A stretch of 64,000 nt of DNA from Chitinimonas koreensis (GCF_014353015.1 NZ_CP060704.1:3559001-3623000), one strand, 5' to 3'. Counted from the first letter of the stretch, positions 33,837 to 42,737 are shown. The notes: generated from the letters alone by a model not told the origin. Numbers and translations are program-made.

Positions 33837-34014
33837 GCAGGAGCGGCTTCAGCCGCGAAGGGTGGAACCCGCCATGGCGGTGGATGAAACAGCCATTCGC
33901 GGCTGAAGCCGCTCCTACGAAGGGCGGGCCGCCCGGCCAAGGTAGGTCGGACTTCAGTCCGACGGCGTCGCCGATCGATGCCGCAGTCGGACTGAAGTCC
34001 GACCTACCAAGCCG
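33837..34014. repeat. Two paired palindromic repeats upstream of narG; no gene in 33558-34032
   Basis: First pair: AGGAGCGGCTTCAGCCGCGA (33837) and its inverse CGCGGCTGAAGCCGCTCCT (ending 33916). Second pair: TAGGTCGGACTTCAGTCCGAC (33943-33963) and its inverse ending 34013. Both are long inverted-repeat elements of REP type. The remainder of this gap shows no gene or clear promoter. Confidence 0.85.
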
Positions 34015-34032
34015 GCTCGACCGGAACGGTGC

Positions 34033-34344
34033 CTATGGCGTACCGGCGGCGGGAAACAGCAGCGCGAAGCTGGCCGGGCTGCCGGCCAGCAGGTCGAGCC
34101 GCTCGGGCGCCGGCTCGGGGCAGGCGATCGCGCCCAGCGCCCTGGCCAGCTCGGCGGCGGCCGGCGAGAAGAAGACGGTCACCTCGCAGTGCAGATGACC
34201 GTCCGATTCGTGGCGGGTGAACACCGCCATCGCCGGCGGATGGCCGGCGGCCGCATGCATGGGGCGGAACAGCTCGGCGATGTCGTGCATCGGCAGGTGG
34301 GCGCTCATGCCGTCGCCGAGCGATTTGCAGTACCACGCGTCCAT
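34033..34344 (-). CDS. Small conserved hypothetical protein next to narK
   Basis: 103 residues from ATG 34344 (a GTG at 34353 is possible). Begins MDAWYCKSLGDGM, with AVFTRHESDGHLHCEVTVFFSP in the middle. I recall similar unnamed proteins near narK in betaproteobacteria, but no function is known. Cytoplasmic, no membrane span. It lies between the nitrate transporters and narG on the same strand. Confidence 0.6.
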   Translation of the reverse strand: MDAWYCKSLGDGMSAHLPMHDIAELFRPMHAAAGHPPAMAVFTRHESDGHLHCEVTVFFSPAAAELARALGAIACPEPAPERLDLLAGSPASFALLFPAAGTP

Positions 34345-34394
34345 GTTCGCCACCCGATCGATTGGGGATTTTTCAGCTAAGTGCGCTCGTTATA

Positions 34395-34675
34395 GCCCCT
34401 CTCCCGTGTACGGGAGAGGGGTTGGGGGCGCCCGGCGTAGGGTGAGGGCTGGTTCTACGAAGACCAGCCCTCATCCGGCCCTCCGGGCCACCTTCTCCCG
34501 CGCGCGGGAGAAGGGGAACGGCGGCGCAGGCGGAAAGGCTGCGTTCGATGCATAGCGCGCTGCGTTTAGCCCCTCTCCCGTGCACGGGAGAGGGGTTGGG
34601 GTGAGGGCTGTGGTTTGATGAACCAGCTCTCATCCGGTCCTTCGGGCCACCTTCTCCCGCGCGCGGGAGAAGAGT
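34395..34675. repeat. Modular CTCTCCCGTGCACGGGAGAG repeats between narK2 and the small ORF
   Basis: Two tandem units, each a CCCTCTCCCGTGYACGGGAG-type palindrome, a linker GGTGAGGGCTG and a CTTCTCCCGCGCGCGGGAGAAG palindrome. Same family as at 12.9-13.6 kb. Nothing else in 34345-34685. Confidence 0.8.
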
Positions 34676-34685
34676 CGAAACCGCC

Positions 34686-36071
34686 TCAGCACGGCATCGG
34701 CGCATTGCGCCGCGCATACCACCACCAGGTGATGACCACGCAGCTCAGGTAGAAGCCGATGAAGCACAGCAGCGCGGCCTCGACGCTGCCGGTCAGCTCC
34801 AGCGAGGTGCCGAAACTCTTGGGGATGAAGAAGCCGCCGTAGGCGCCGATCGCGCCGGAGAAGCCCAGCACCGCCGCCGCTTCCTTGCCGGCGTCGGCGA
34901 CGGCGCGGCGCTCGGCCGCTTCGCCCTGCCCTTGCGCCGCGCGCTGCCGCTCGGTCAGGAAGATCACCGGGATCATGCGGAAGGTCGAACCGTTGCCGAT
35001 GCCGGTCAGCGCGAACAGCACGATGAACATCGCCAGGAAGCCGTAGAAATCGCCGCCCTGGCCGCCCTGCGGCAAGTAGTGCAGCACGCCGAGCACCGCG
35101 ACGATCATGGCGGCGAAGGTCCACAGCGTGACGCGGGCGCCGCCGAGCTTGTCCGACACCCAGCCGCCGAGCGGCCGCGCCAGCGCGCCCACCAGCGGGC
35201 CGAGGAAGGCATAGGCGGTCGGATCGATGCCGGGGAACTGCGACTTGGTCAGCATCGCCAGGCCGGCCGAGAAGCCGATGAAGGAGCCGAAGGTGCCGAC
35301 GTAGAGCCAGCACATCAGCCAGTTGTGCTTGCGCTTGAAGATCACCGCCTGGTCGGCGAACGAGGCGCGCGCGTCGGCGATGTCATTCATGCCGAACCAG
35401 GCGGCGATGCTGGCGACCGCGATGAACGGCACCCAGAAGAAGCCGGCGTTCTGCAGCCAGATGTTCTTCTCCACGCCGCCCTGGGCGAACTGCTGCGGCT
35501 CGCCGCCGAAGGCGCCGAACAGGCCGAATGAGATCACCAGCGGCACCGCGAACTGCGCCAGCGACACGCCGAGGTTGCCGATGCCGGCGTTGAGGCCGGT
35601 GGCCAGGCCCTTCTTCGACTTGGGGAAGAAGAAGCTGATGTTGGCCATGCTGGAGCTGAAGTTGCCGCCGCCGAGGCCGCACAGCAGCGCCAGCACCAGC
35701 AGCGTCGGGAAGCCGGTCGACGGATCGCGCAGCGCGAAGCCCATGCCGATCGCCGGCACCAGCAGGCTGGCGGTCGAGATGGCGGTCCAGCGCCGGCCGC
35801 CGAAGATCGGCACCAGGAAGGAATAGAAGATGCGCAGCGTGGCGCCGGACAGCGCCGGCAGCGCGGTGAGCCAGAACATCTGGTTCTTGGACAGCTGGAA
35901 GCCGGCCTTGTCGAGGTTGACCACCACCACGCTCCACAGCATCCAGACGCTGAAGGCCAGCATCAGCGCCGGGATCGAGATCCACAGATTGCGGTTGGCG
36001 ATGCGCGCGCCGCTTTGCTGCCAGAAGCCGAGGTTCTCCGGCTCCCAGCGTTTCAACACATGGGCAGACAT
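34686..36071 (-). CDS. narK2: NarK2-type nitrate/nitrite transporter
   Basis: 461 residues, twelve-span major facilitator. The nitrate signature GLGGGNFSSSMANISFFFPKSKKG is present, with a second glycine-rich segment (GFSGAIGAYGGFFIP). Type-2 NarK proteins mainly exchange nitrate for nitrite. ATG 36071 follows cgggagtgtgaac; a GTG two codons earlier is possible. It lies 55 bases after narK1, so the two are probably co-transcribed. Confidence 0.9.
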   Translation of the reverse strand: MSAHVLKRWEPENLGFWQQSGARIANRNLWISIPALMLAFSVWMLWSVVVVNLDKAGFQLSKNQMFWLTALPALSGATLRIFYSFLVPIFGGRRWTAISTASLLVPAIGMGFALRDPSTGFPTLLVLALLCGLGGGNFSSSMANISFFFPKSKKGLATGLNAGIGNLGVSLAQFAVPLVISFGLFGAFGGEPQQFAQGGVEKNIWLQNAGFFWVPFIAVASIAAWFGMNDIADARASFADQAVIFKRKHNWLMCWLYVGTFGSFIGFSAGLAMLTKSQFPGIDPTAYAFLGPLVGALARPLGGWVSDKLGGARVTLWTFAAMIVAVLGVLHYLPQGGQGGDFYGFLAMFIVLFALTGIGNGSTFRMIPVIFLTERQRAAQGQGEAAERRAVADAGKEAAAVLGFSGAIGAYGGFFIPKSFGTSLELTGSVEAALLCFIGFYLSCVVITWWWYARRNAPMPC

Positions 36072-36125
36072 GTTCACACTCCCGGGAAAGGGGCGCCTGC
36101 GCGCCCCGCAGTTGGAATCGAGGGC

Positions 36126-37397
36126 TCAGGCGGACCGGGTCTCCAGCGCGCGCAGATCGCGCTCGGCGCGCTCGGGCCGGAAGCTGAAGTGCATGAAGAC
36201 CAGCGCGACGCAGACGGTGCCGTACAGCAGCATGAAGGCGCTGGAGCGGATGCCGGTCAGGTCCAGCAAGAGGCCGAACAGGATCGGCAGCACGAAGCCG
36301 CCGAGCCCGCCGGCCAGGCCGACGATGCCGGACACCGCGCCGATGCGGTCGCCGAACTCGTCGGAGATGAACTTGAAAACGGAGGCCTTGCCGATCGCCA
36401 TCGCGATGCCGACGGTGAACAGCAGCGCGGTGAACAGCGTGGCGTCCAGGCCGATGTGGAAGGTCTGCGGGCCGCCGACGGTGGCGATGGTGAACCGGGT
36501 CTGCGGATAGCTGAGCAGGAAGAAGGCGACCCAGCACAGCCACATCACCCACCAGGTGGTGCGGTAGGCGCCGTAGCGGTCCGAGATCCAGCCGCCGAGC
36601 GCGCGCAGCACGCCGCCGGGCAGCGAGAAGCAGGCGGCCAGCAGCGCGGCATGCTTCATGTCGAAACCGTATTCGCCGATGTAGTACTGGGTCATCCACA
36701 GCGCGAGGCCGACGTAGCCGCCGAACACCACCGAGTAGTACTGGCAATAGCGCCACACCCGCGGGTCGCGCAGCATGCGCAGCTGGTCGGCGATGCCGCT
36801 AGTGGACTGCACCCGGTGCTCGGGCCGGCTGGCCGAGAAGCACCAGAACAGCAGCGCGGTGACCAGCATGGCGGCGGCGTAGACCTTGGGCACGATGGTC
36901 CAGCTGCCGCCGGCCGCCACGATCAGGCTGGGCGCCACGAACTTGGTCAGCGCCGAGCCGGAATTGCCGGCGCCGAACACCCCCATGGCGAAACCCTGGC
37001 GCTGCCTGGGAAACCAGCGCGCCACGTAGGGCGTGCCGACCGAGAACGAGCCGCCGGCGAGGCCGACGAACAGCGCCAGCACGAGGAACTGCCAGTAGGC
37101 GGTGGCGTAGCTCATCAGCCAGATCGCCGGCACGGTGGACAGCATCAGCACGAACAGCACGATGCGGCCGCCGTAGCGGTCGGTCCAGATGCCCAGCGGC
37201 ACGCGGACCAGCGAGCCGGTCAGCACCGGCATGGCGGCCAGGAGGCCGAATTCGGTCTCGTTGAGGCCGAGCTGGCGTTTGATCGGGATGCCCAGCACCG
37301 CGAACATCATCCACACCGCGAAACAGACGGTGAAGGCGAAGGTGCTGGATATCAGTACGGAAGTCGCCTTGCCGCCGGCCGAAGGATCGTCGCCCAT
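36126..37397 (-). CDS. narK1: NarK1-type nitrate/proton symporter
   Basis: 423 residues, twelve spans. Nitrate signature GLAGGSFSVGTPYVARWFP...GVFGAGNSGSA in the fifth span and GIVGLAGGLGGFVLP in the eleventh. Type-1 NarK proteins bring nitrate in with protons. Order narK1-narK2-narGHJI-ppi matches Pseudomonas-type nar clusters. First gene of the set; the region upstream is described separately. Confidence 0.9.
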   Translation of the reverse strand: MGDDPSAGGKATSVLISSTFAFTVCFAVWMMFAVLGIPIKRQLGLNETEFGLLAAMPVLTGSLVRVPLGIWTDRYGGRIVLFVLMLSTVPAIWLMSYATAYWQFLVLALFVGLAGGSFSVGTPYVARWFPRQRQGFAMGVFGAGNSGSALTKFVAPSLIVAAGGSWTIVPKVYAAAMLVTALLFWCFSASRPEHRVQSTSGIADQLRMLRDPRVWRYCQYYSVVFGGYVGLALWMTQYYIGEYGFDMKHAALLAACFSLPGGVLRALGGWISDRYGAYRTTWWVMWLCWVAFFLLSYPQTRFTIATVGGPQTFHIGLDATLFTALLFTVGIAMAIGKASVFKFISDEFGDRIGAVSGIVGLAGGLGGFVLPILFGLLLDLTGIRSSAFMLLYGTVCVALVFMHFSFRPERAERDLRALETRSA

Positions 37398-37436
37398 TTT
37401 CGTGCTCCCACGTTCGTTCTGGATCGTGGAGGCCAG

Positions 37437-37476
37437 CTTATGGGGCGGGCTGCCGGCCCACCATTCGCCGGGCGAA
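37437..37476 (-). promoter_or_regulatory. Possible narK1 promoter with 13-bp palindrome
   Basis: A perfect palindrome TTCGCCGGGCGAA (37464-37476) lies 21 bases before a -10-like CATAAG (minus strand, 37437-37442), the place where an activator would bind. It is not an FNR box. No FNR box or NarL heptamer was found in 37398-37520. The rest of 37398-37819 holds nothing I can name. Confidence 0.35.
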
Positions 37477-37819
37477 CGGGTGGCCGTAGGGCTTTCTGAC
37501 TAGTCACTGCGCGGGCGATGGCGGATGGCGGCATGGCGGACGCCCGCCGGGCCGACCGGCCGCATCGCGGCGGTCACGCCGCCACCGCCGCGCGCAGCAA
37601 ACTTTACAAACCAGCCTGTAATTTCTTGCGCCGCGTCCCCTGCCCTTCCACCGCCGCACCGCGCGGCGGCTTCGGCCGGTCGTCCGCCGTCGATCCAGCC
37701 GCCACGCGGCCTGCATGTCCGTCCTCGCAATGGATGAATCCGCCAGGCATGGCGCTTGCTGCCACCACGGGCATCGAGTCGCCGACCGGGCTCGTCCATT
37801 ACTCAACAGGAGGTCTCCC

Positions 37820-38260
37820 ATGCAACGCTCGCCACTCTTCCCCGTCCTGCTGGCCGCCGCGCTGGCCACCCTGGGTCTCGCCGGCTGCGACCGCCGCCCC
37901 GCCGACCAGCCGCCGCCCACCACCGACACCGCCCCGGTGGCGCCGACCGACGTCCCGACGCCGATGCCGAGCAGCGACATGCCGCCGGCCGACGGCAGCA
38001 GTGCCGGCGCCCAGATCGAGAATGCCGGCGAGAAGGCCGGCCAGGCGATCGACGACGCCACCGTCACCACCAAGGTCAAGGCCGCGCTGGCCGCCGACGC
38101 CGGCCTCAAGACGCTGAAGCTCGACGTCGACACCAAGGACGGCGCGGTCACCGTGCGCGGCAACGTCGATTCGCAGACCACCGCCGACAACGTCGCCCGC
38201 GTCGCCCAGGGCGTCGAGGGCGTCAAGAGCGTGAACAGCCAGCTCACCGTCAAGCCTTGA
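37820..38260 (+). CDS. BON-domain lipoprotein
   Basis: 146 residues. Signal peptide with lipobox LAGC (Cys23), then a Pro/Thr-rich linker (about 27-65) and one BON domain (about 79-145: DATVTTKVKAALAADAG...VTVRGNVDSQ...VKSVNSQL). BON proteins of the OsmY/DolP kind bind phospholipid and protect the envelope. The ATG follows aacaggaggtctccc. Confidence 0.88.
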   Translation: MQRSPLFPVLLAAALATLGLAGCDRRPADQPPPTTDTAPVAPTDVPTPMPSSDMPPADGSSAGAQIENAGEKAGQAIDDATVTTKVKAALAADAGLKTLKLDVDTKDGAVTVRGNVDSQTTADNVARVAQGVEGVKSVNSQLTVKP

Positions 38261-38433
38261 CGGACTGACCGGCGCCGATCGGGCGCGGCAGGCTCCTCGC
38301 GCCTGCCGCCCTGCGGCACGGCGGCGATGCGGCGCACCGGAAGGAGCGCCGCTCGAGCGGACGTGGCGGTATCGATACCGGCGATCCCGGGATGCCCGCG
38401 GACCGAACGCAACGGCAGGCAGGAGAACCGGCC

Positions 38434-39873
38434 ATGCACCCCGAATCGCGCTTGCACGGCGCCTGGCTAGCGACCCGGCGTCACTGGCTGCTGGCCGCCG
38501 TACTGGCCCTCGGCCTGCTCGCTTCCTGCGTCGGCTGCGCCAGCCTGCCCGAGCTGCACGAGCAGGCCCAGGCCGCGCCGGTCGCCACCCCGCAGATGCG
38601 CGGCGCGCACGGCGTGCTGCCGCAGGCCCAGCGCGCGGCCATCCTGGCCCGGCTCAAGCGCGAACGCGGCGACATCGACATCCTCGAACGCCACGTCGCG
38701 CTCGAGGGCGCGCTGGTCGGCAGCCCGCTGGTGCTGGGCAACCGTACCACCCTGCTGCTCGACGGGCCGGACACCTATGCGGCCATGTTCAAGGCGCTCG
38801 AAGGCGCGCGCGACCACATCAATCTCGAGGTCTACATCTTCGAGGACGACGAGATGGGCCGCCGTTTCGTCGACCTCCTGCTGGCCAAGCAGGCCGAGGG
38901 CGTGCAGGTCAACATCCTGTACGACAGCATCGGCTCGCTCGGCACGCCGGCCGCCTTCTTCGACACGCTGCGCCAGGCCGGCGTGCGGGTGCTCGAATTC
39001 AACCCGGTCAATCCGCTCAAGGTGCGCAAGGAGTGGCTGCTCAACAACCGCGACCACCGCAAGCTCTTGATCGTCGACGGCCAGACCGCCTTCCTCGGCG
39101 GCGTCAACATCAGCCACGTCTATTCCAGCGGCAGCAGCTTCTCCCGCAGCCGGCCCAAGCCTGCGGCCGACGGCAAGCCGGTCACGCCGTGGCGCGACAC
39201 CCATCTGCAGATCGACGGCCCGGTGGTGGCCGAATTCCAGAAGGCCTTCCTCGACACCTGGCAGCGCCAGCACGGCGAGCCGCTGCCGGCGCGCAACTAC
39301 TTCCCCGGCAGCCCGCCGCGCGGCAACGACCTGGTGCGCGCGGTCGGCAGCCGCGCGGCCGACGACCACAGCCTGCTCTACGCCGCGCTGATCTCGGCCA
39401 TCGTCAGCGCCGAGCGGCGGGTCTACGTGACCAACGCCTACTTCGTGCCCGATCCGCAGCTGGTGCAGGCGCTGCAGGACGCCGCCCGCCGCGGCGTCGA
39501 CGTGCGGCTGATCCTGCCCGGCAAGACCGATTCGTGGATCACCTACCATGCCGGCCGCTCGCACTACGCCGAGCTGCTCGAGGCCGGCGTGAAGATCTAC
39601 GAGCGGCGCCATGCGCTCCTGCATGCCAAGACGGTGATGATCGACGGCGTCTGGTCCAGCGTCGGCTCGACCAATCTCGACTGGCGCAGCTTCCTGCACA
39701 ACGACGAGCTGGACGCGATCGTGCTCGGCGCCGGCTTCGCCGACCGGCTCAAGGCGGCCTTCCTGCGCGACCAGGCCGAGTCGCAGCGGATCGGCGCGGA
39801 GGAATGGGCGGACCGGTCGCCGATGCTGCGCATCAAGGAATGGAGTGCGCGGCTGTTGGAATATTGGTTGTAG
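38434..39873 (+). CDS. Cardiolipin synthase-like phospholipase D family protein, predicted lipoprotein
   Basis: 479 residues. Two HKD motifs: HRKLLIVD (from about residue 208) and HAKTVMID (from about 397), the catalytic pair of bacterial cardiolipin synthases, which join phosphatidylglycerols. Instead of the usual two N-terminal spans it has one hydrophobic stretch with a lipobox-like LLASC, so it may be a lipoprotein facing the periplasm. The ATG follows caggagaaccggcc. Confidence 0.87.
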   Translation: MHPESRLHGAWLATRRHWLLAAVLALGLLASCVGCASLPELHEQAQAAPVATPQMRGAHGVLPQAQRAAILARLKRERGDIDILERHVALEGALVGSPLVLGNRTTLLLDGPDTYAAMFKALEGARDHINLEVYIFEDDEMGRRFVDLLLAKQAEGVQVNILYDSIGSLGTPAAFFDTLRQAGVRVLEFNPVNPLKVRKEWLLNNRDHRKLLIVDGQTAFLGGVNISHVYSSGSSFSRSRPKPAADGKPVTPWRDTHLQIDGPVVAEFQKAFLDTWQRQHGEPLPARNYFPGSPPRGNDLVRAVGSRAADDHSLLYAALISAIVSAERRVYVTNAYFVPDPQLVQALQDAARRGVDVRLILPGKTDSWITYHAGRSHYAELLEAGVKIYERRHALLHAKTVMIDGVWSSVGSTNLDWRSFLHNDELDAIVLGAGFADRLKAAFLRDQAESQRIGAEEWADRSPMLRIKEWSARLLEYWL

Positions 39874-39920
39874 TCGCTTGAATATGGATGCGCCGGTTGA
39901 GCACGACCTGCAGCGACAGC

Positions 39921-39948
39921 GCCCGGCAAAGCCGGGCGTTTGCCTTTG
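39921..39948 (+). terminator. Hairpin terminator after the cardiolipin synthase gene
   Basis: CGCCCGGC-AAA-GCCGGGCG followed by TTTGCCTTT, about 50 bases after the stop. Near copies of this hairpin open the repeat elements at 45.65, 49.41 and 54.27 kb. Confidence 0.65.
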
Positions 39949-39987
39949 GAGCGGGCTGAACCGTTGGGCGCTCCCCTGATTCATCCC

Positions 39988-40045
39988 TACTCCCCCGCCC
40001 TCGCCGCCGCGAGGGAGCCTCGCTGACGCTCGTCAGTGACTCTAT
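39988..40045. repeat. GCCCTCGCCGCCGCGAGGG-type repeat, copy 1
   Basis: The unit is CCCCCGCCCTCGCCGCCGCG then AGGGAGCCTCGCTGACGCTCG. Further copies: 45721, 49478, 54328 and, inverted, 54455. Confidence 0.8.
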
Positions 40046-40104
40046 GAACCCGACAGCTAGGCATCGCGCTGCCAGACATGACGACCGACCACAACGCTTC
40101 ACTG

Positions 40105-40545
40105 CCCACCCTCTCCTCCCGGGAGAGGGCAGGGTGAGGAAGCGACGGCCCAGGATGAAATGCAGGTCATTGGCGGCACTGCGTTAAAGCCCCTCTCTCG
40201 TGCACGGGAGAGGCACCCATTTCTGCCATGCAGAAATGGGGAGGGTGAGGGCAGGTTCTACGAAGAACAGCCCCATCCGGCCCTCCGGACCGCCTTCTCC
40301 CGCGCGCGGGAAAATTGGAAGGGGCAGCATTCAGCTAGCAGTGAGCATTCGACAGGCGCTCCCTCACCCTAGCCCTCTCCCGGGGGAGAGGGGACGACAG
40401 CGCGGACTGACGTGGCTGCGGTTTGAATGAGGGGTTTGGCAACGCCAAGCATGACGACCGACCGCAAAGCCGCACTGCCCCACCCTCTCACCCCGGGAGA
40501 GGGCAGGGTGAGGGAGCGACGGTTCAGGATGAAACGACAGTCATG
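40105..40545. repeat. Modular CTCTCCCGGGAGAG repeats; no gene in 39874-40779
   Basis: Reverse-orientation copy of the 13-kb module array: CTCTCCTCCCGGGAGAG, CTCTCTCGTGCACGGGAGAG, CATTTCTGCCATGCAGAAATG, TTCTCCCGCGCGCGGGAAA and two further CTCTCCCGGGGGAGAG copies. The 40546-40779 part leads into csbD and shows no gene. Confidence 0.8.
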
Positions 40546-40779
40546 ACAACACGATCGACAAAGCCTCTCCCCTGCTCATCAAGCCCCTCCCTCGCTCGCA
40601 GAATTTACACCCCGTCCCGGTAACTCTTACTGCCCGCCACCCCGCAAAGCCCGCAAAAGCGCCGATCTCCGTCGTTTTCCGGCCTGGCACAGCGCTTGCA
40701 AAACCGTACTCAGCCAGGACATCGGTTCAGGCCGACGGAAACGTCATCCACCCACCCGATCCGTGCAAAGGAGTACGAC

Positions 40780-40977
40780 ATGAACTGGGACCGCATCGAA
40801 GGCAACTGGAAGCAAATGACCGGCAAGGTCAAGGAACAGTGGGGCAAGCTGACCGACGACGATCTCGACGTGATCGCAGGCAAGCGCGACCAGCTGGCCG
40901 GCAAGATCCAGGAAAGCTACGGCATCACCAAGGACGAAGCCGAGAAGCAGCTGAACGACTGGGAACGCCGGATCTGA
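40780..40977 (+). CDS. CsbD-family stress protein
   Basis: 65 residues: MNWDRIEGNWKQMTGKVKEQWGKLT...GKRDQLAGKIQ, a textbook CsbD protein (E. coli YjbJ). Abundant, induced by general stress; molecular role unknown. Strong ribosome-binding site aaaggagtacgac. First of a run of small stress genes. Confidence 0.92.
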   Translation: MNWDRIEGNWKQMTGKVKEQWGKLTDDDLDVIAGKRDQLAGKIQESYGITKDEAEKQLNDWERRI

Positions 40978-41095
40978 GCGTGACCGGTCCGGCGCGGCGG
41001 CGGCCCTCGCCCCCGCCGCGCCGCCCACTCCCGACCGCGGCCGCAGGCCCGCTCGCCGTTGACGGCGGCCGCGGTCCATCAGAAGGAGAGACACC

Positions 41096-41257
41096 ATGCT
41101 GCATTACGCCGCCGTCTTTTTCGTGATCGCCCTGATCGCCGCCGTGTTCGGCTTCGGCGGTATCGCCGCCGGTGCCGCGGAGATCGCCAAGATCCTGTTC
41201 TTCATCTTCCTGATCGTGTTCGTGGTCACGCTGGTGATGGGCCTGTTCCGCCGCTAG
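41096..41257 (+). CDS. DUF1328 (YtjA-like) small membrane protein
   Basis: 53 residues, two membrane spans: MLHYAAVFFVIALIAAVFGF, then GIAAGAAEIAKILFFIFL. This is the DUF1328 pattern. Preceded by agaaggagagacacc. Too short for routine gene finders, but both sequence and ribosome-binding site are convincing. Function unknown; commonly sits with CsbD and YqjD proteins. Confidence 0.9.
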   Translation: MLHYAAVFFVIALIAAVFGFGGIAAGAAEIAKILFFIFLIVFVVTLVMGLFRR

Positions 41258-41332
41258 CGCCACGCCCCTCGCCCGCCGCCGGCCGGCCGATCGAGGCCGG
41301 CCGGCGCCGCCCACCGAACAAGGAGCAACAGC

Positions 41333-41629
41333 ATGACCACCCCGTCCACCCCCGCCAAAGAACAACTGAAGACCGACCTGGGCCAGGTGAAGTCCGACCT
41401 CGGCCAGGTCGTGCAGGAAGCCCGCGCCGCCATCGCCGGCGCCACCCACGACGCGATGCACAAGCTCGGCTGCACGCGCGACCAGCTGGCCGACCGCTAT
41501 CACAGCATCGAGCACGCCAATTACCAGTACGTGGTCCGCCATCCGGGCCGCAGCCTGGCCGCCGCCGCCGTGATCGGCATCGCCATCGGCTACCTGCTCG
41601 GCCTGCGCCGCGGCGGCGGCCAGGATTGA
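41333..41629 (+). CDS. DUF883 / YqjD-ElaB-like inner-membrane protein
   Basis: 98 residues: a charged helix with Asp/Gln/Lys (about 8-35), a middle region with CTRDQLADRYHSIEHANYQYVVRHPGRS, and one C-terminal span AAAAVIGIAIGYLLGLRRG. The family in E. coli binds ribosomes to the membrane in stationary phase. Ribosome-binding site aacaaggagcaacagc. Confidence 0.88.
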   Translation: MTTPSTPAKEQLKTDLGQVKSDLGQVVQEARAAIAGATHDAMHKLGCTRDQLADRYHSIEHANYQYVVRHPGRSLAAAAVIGIAIGYLLGLRRGGGQD

Positions 41630-41640
41630 AGGAGATCGCC

Positions 41641-42207
41641 ATGGCCACCCCGATCCTGAGCGACGTCGCCACGCTGCGCGCCCGCGCGCGCCAGCATCTC
41701 GAGCAGGGCGCCGTCACGCCCGGCTACCAGGCCGACGTCGACGCCGTGGTGCAGCTGCTCAACGAAGCGCTCGCCACCGAACTCGTCTGCGTGCTGCGCT
41801 ACAAGCACCACTACTTCATGGCCACCGGCCTCAATTCCGACAGCGTGGCGGCCGAGTTCGCCGAGCACGCCGGCCAGGAGATGGAGCACGCCGACCAGAT
41901 CGCCCGCCGCATCGTGCAGCTCGGCGGCACGCCCGACATGGCGCCGGACACGCTGACCGCGCGCAGCCACGCCGAATACGTGGTCGGCGGCTCGCTGGTC
42001 GACATGATCCGCGAGGACCTGGTGGCCGAACGGATCGCCATCGACAGCTACCGCGAGATGATCGCCTGGCTCGGCGAGCGCGACCCGACCACCCGCCGCC
42101 TGCTGGAGGACATCCTGGCGGTCGAGGAGGAACACGCCGACGACCTGGCCGGCCTGCTCGACACCGTGCAGCCCGCCATGCCGGCCGCCCTGCTGATGCC
42201 GCACTGA
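41641..42207 (+). CDS. Ferritin-like / bacterioferritin-type protein
   Basis: 188 residues in the four-helix ferritin-like fold: LLNEALATELVCVLRYKHHYFMATGL, EHAGQEMEHADQIARRIVQLGG, EDLVAERIAIDSYREMIAWLG and LEDILAVEEEHADDLAGLL. The Glu and EExHAD ligands for a di-iron site are all there. Probably stores iron or protects DNA under stress. Eleven bases after the DUF883 gene, with ggagatcgcc as the ribosome-binding site. Confidence 0.88.
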   Translation: MATPILSDVATLRARARQHLEQGAVTPGYQADVDAVVQLLNEALATELVCVLRYKHHYFMATGLNSDSVAAEFAEHAGQEMEHADQIARRIVQLGGTPDMAPDTLTARSHAEYVVGGSLVDMIREDLVAERIAIDSYREMIAWLGERDPTTRRLLEDILAVEEEHADDLAGLLDTVQPAMPAALLMPH

Positions 42208-42272
42208 ACGCGCCGCGACGGTCCCGGCGGCCGCGGCGGCATTCGACCCAACGAACAGGAAAGGACACCACC

Positions 42273-42539
42273 ATGACCCGCAACACGATCGCCCTGGCCC
42301 TGGGCGCCGGTCTCGGCGCCTTCATCGCCAGCGTCTGGTGCGTCGAGCGCCGCACCCTGGCCGAAGACCGCAGCCGCAAGCGGGTGCCGAAGGCCGAGCT
42401 GCACAACTGGGAGGGCGAAGGCGGCAACGTGCCCGACGTGCCGACGCCGACCGGCAGCTCCAGCACGCTGTCCTCGGCCACGCCGCCGCGCACCGCGGCG
42501 CCGCAGTCGCGCAATGGCGGCGGTAGCACCACCCATTGA
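42273..42539 (+). CDS. Small membrane-anchored hypothetical protein
   Basis: 88 residues. One N-terminal span (IALALGAGLGAFIASVWCV, about 5-24), then a charged stretch and a low-complexity Ser/Thr/Pro tail. Ribosome-binding site aacaggaaaggacacc. No family recognised. As the last gene of the CsbD-DUF1328-DUF883-ferritin run it is likely another envelope-stress protein. Confidence 0.65.
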   Translation: MTRNTIALALGAGLGAFIASVWCVERRTLAEDRSRKRVPKAELHNWEGEGGNVPDVPTPTGSSSTLSSATPPRTAAPQSRNGGGSTTH

Positions 42540-42611
42540 GCAGGCCGTCAGCGGCATCGCCGGCCAGTCCTACGGCGCTCCGCCGCACAGCCCTCGCTGC
42601 CCGTCGCATGA

Positions 42612-42682
42612 CTGCAGGAGCGGCATCGGCCGCGAATGGCGATCGTTCCAGCGTCGTCGTTCGCGGCTGAAGCCGCTCCTAC
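42612..42682. repeat. GGAGCGGCTTCAGCCGCGA-type inverted repeat, copy 2
   Basis: Left arm CAGGAGCGGCATCGGCCGCG, right arm TCGCGGCTGAAGCCGCTCCT. Same family as at 33837, 47588, 49790 and 56455. Confidence 0.85.
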
Positions 42683-42737
42683 GCCTCTTCCGCGCCGGCC
42701 GCCGATTCGAATCGCACGACCGCGATCCGCCGCCGGT

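Noticed and set aside
38281..38309. Terminator after the BON lipoprotein gene (GCGGCAGGC/GCCTGCCGC)
   Set aside because: A good stem but no T run on either side, so termination is not supported.
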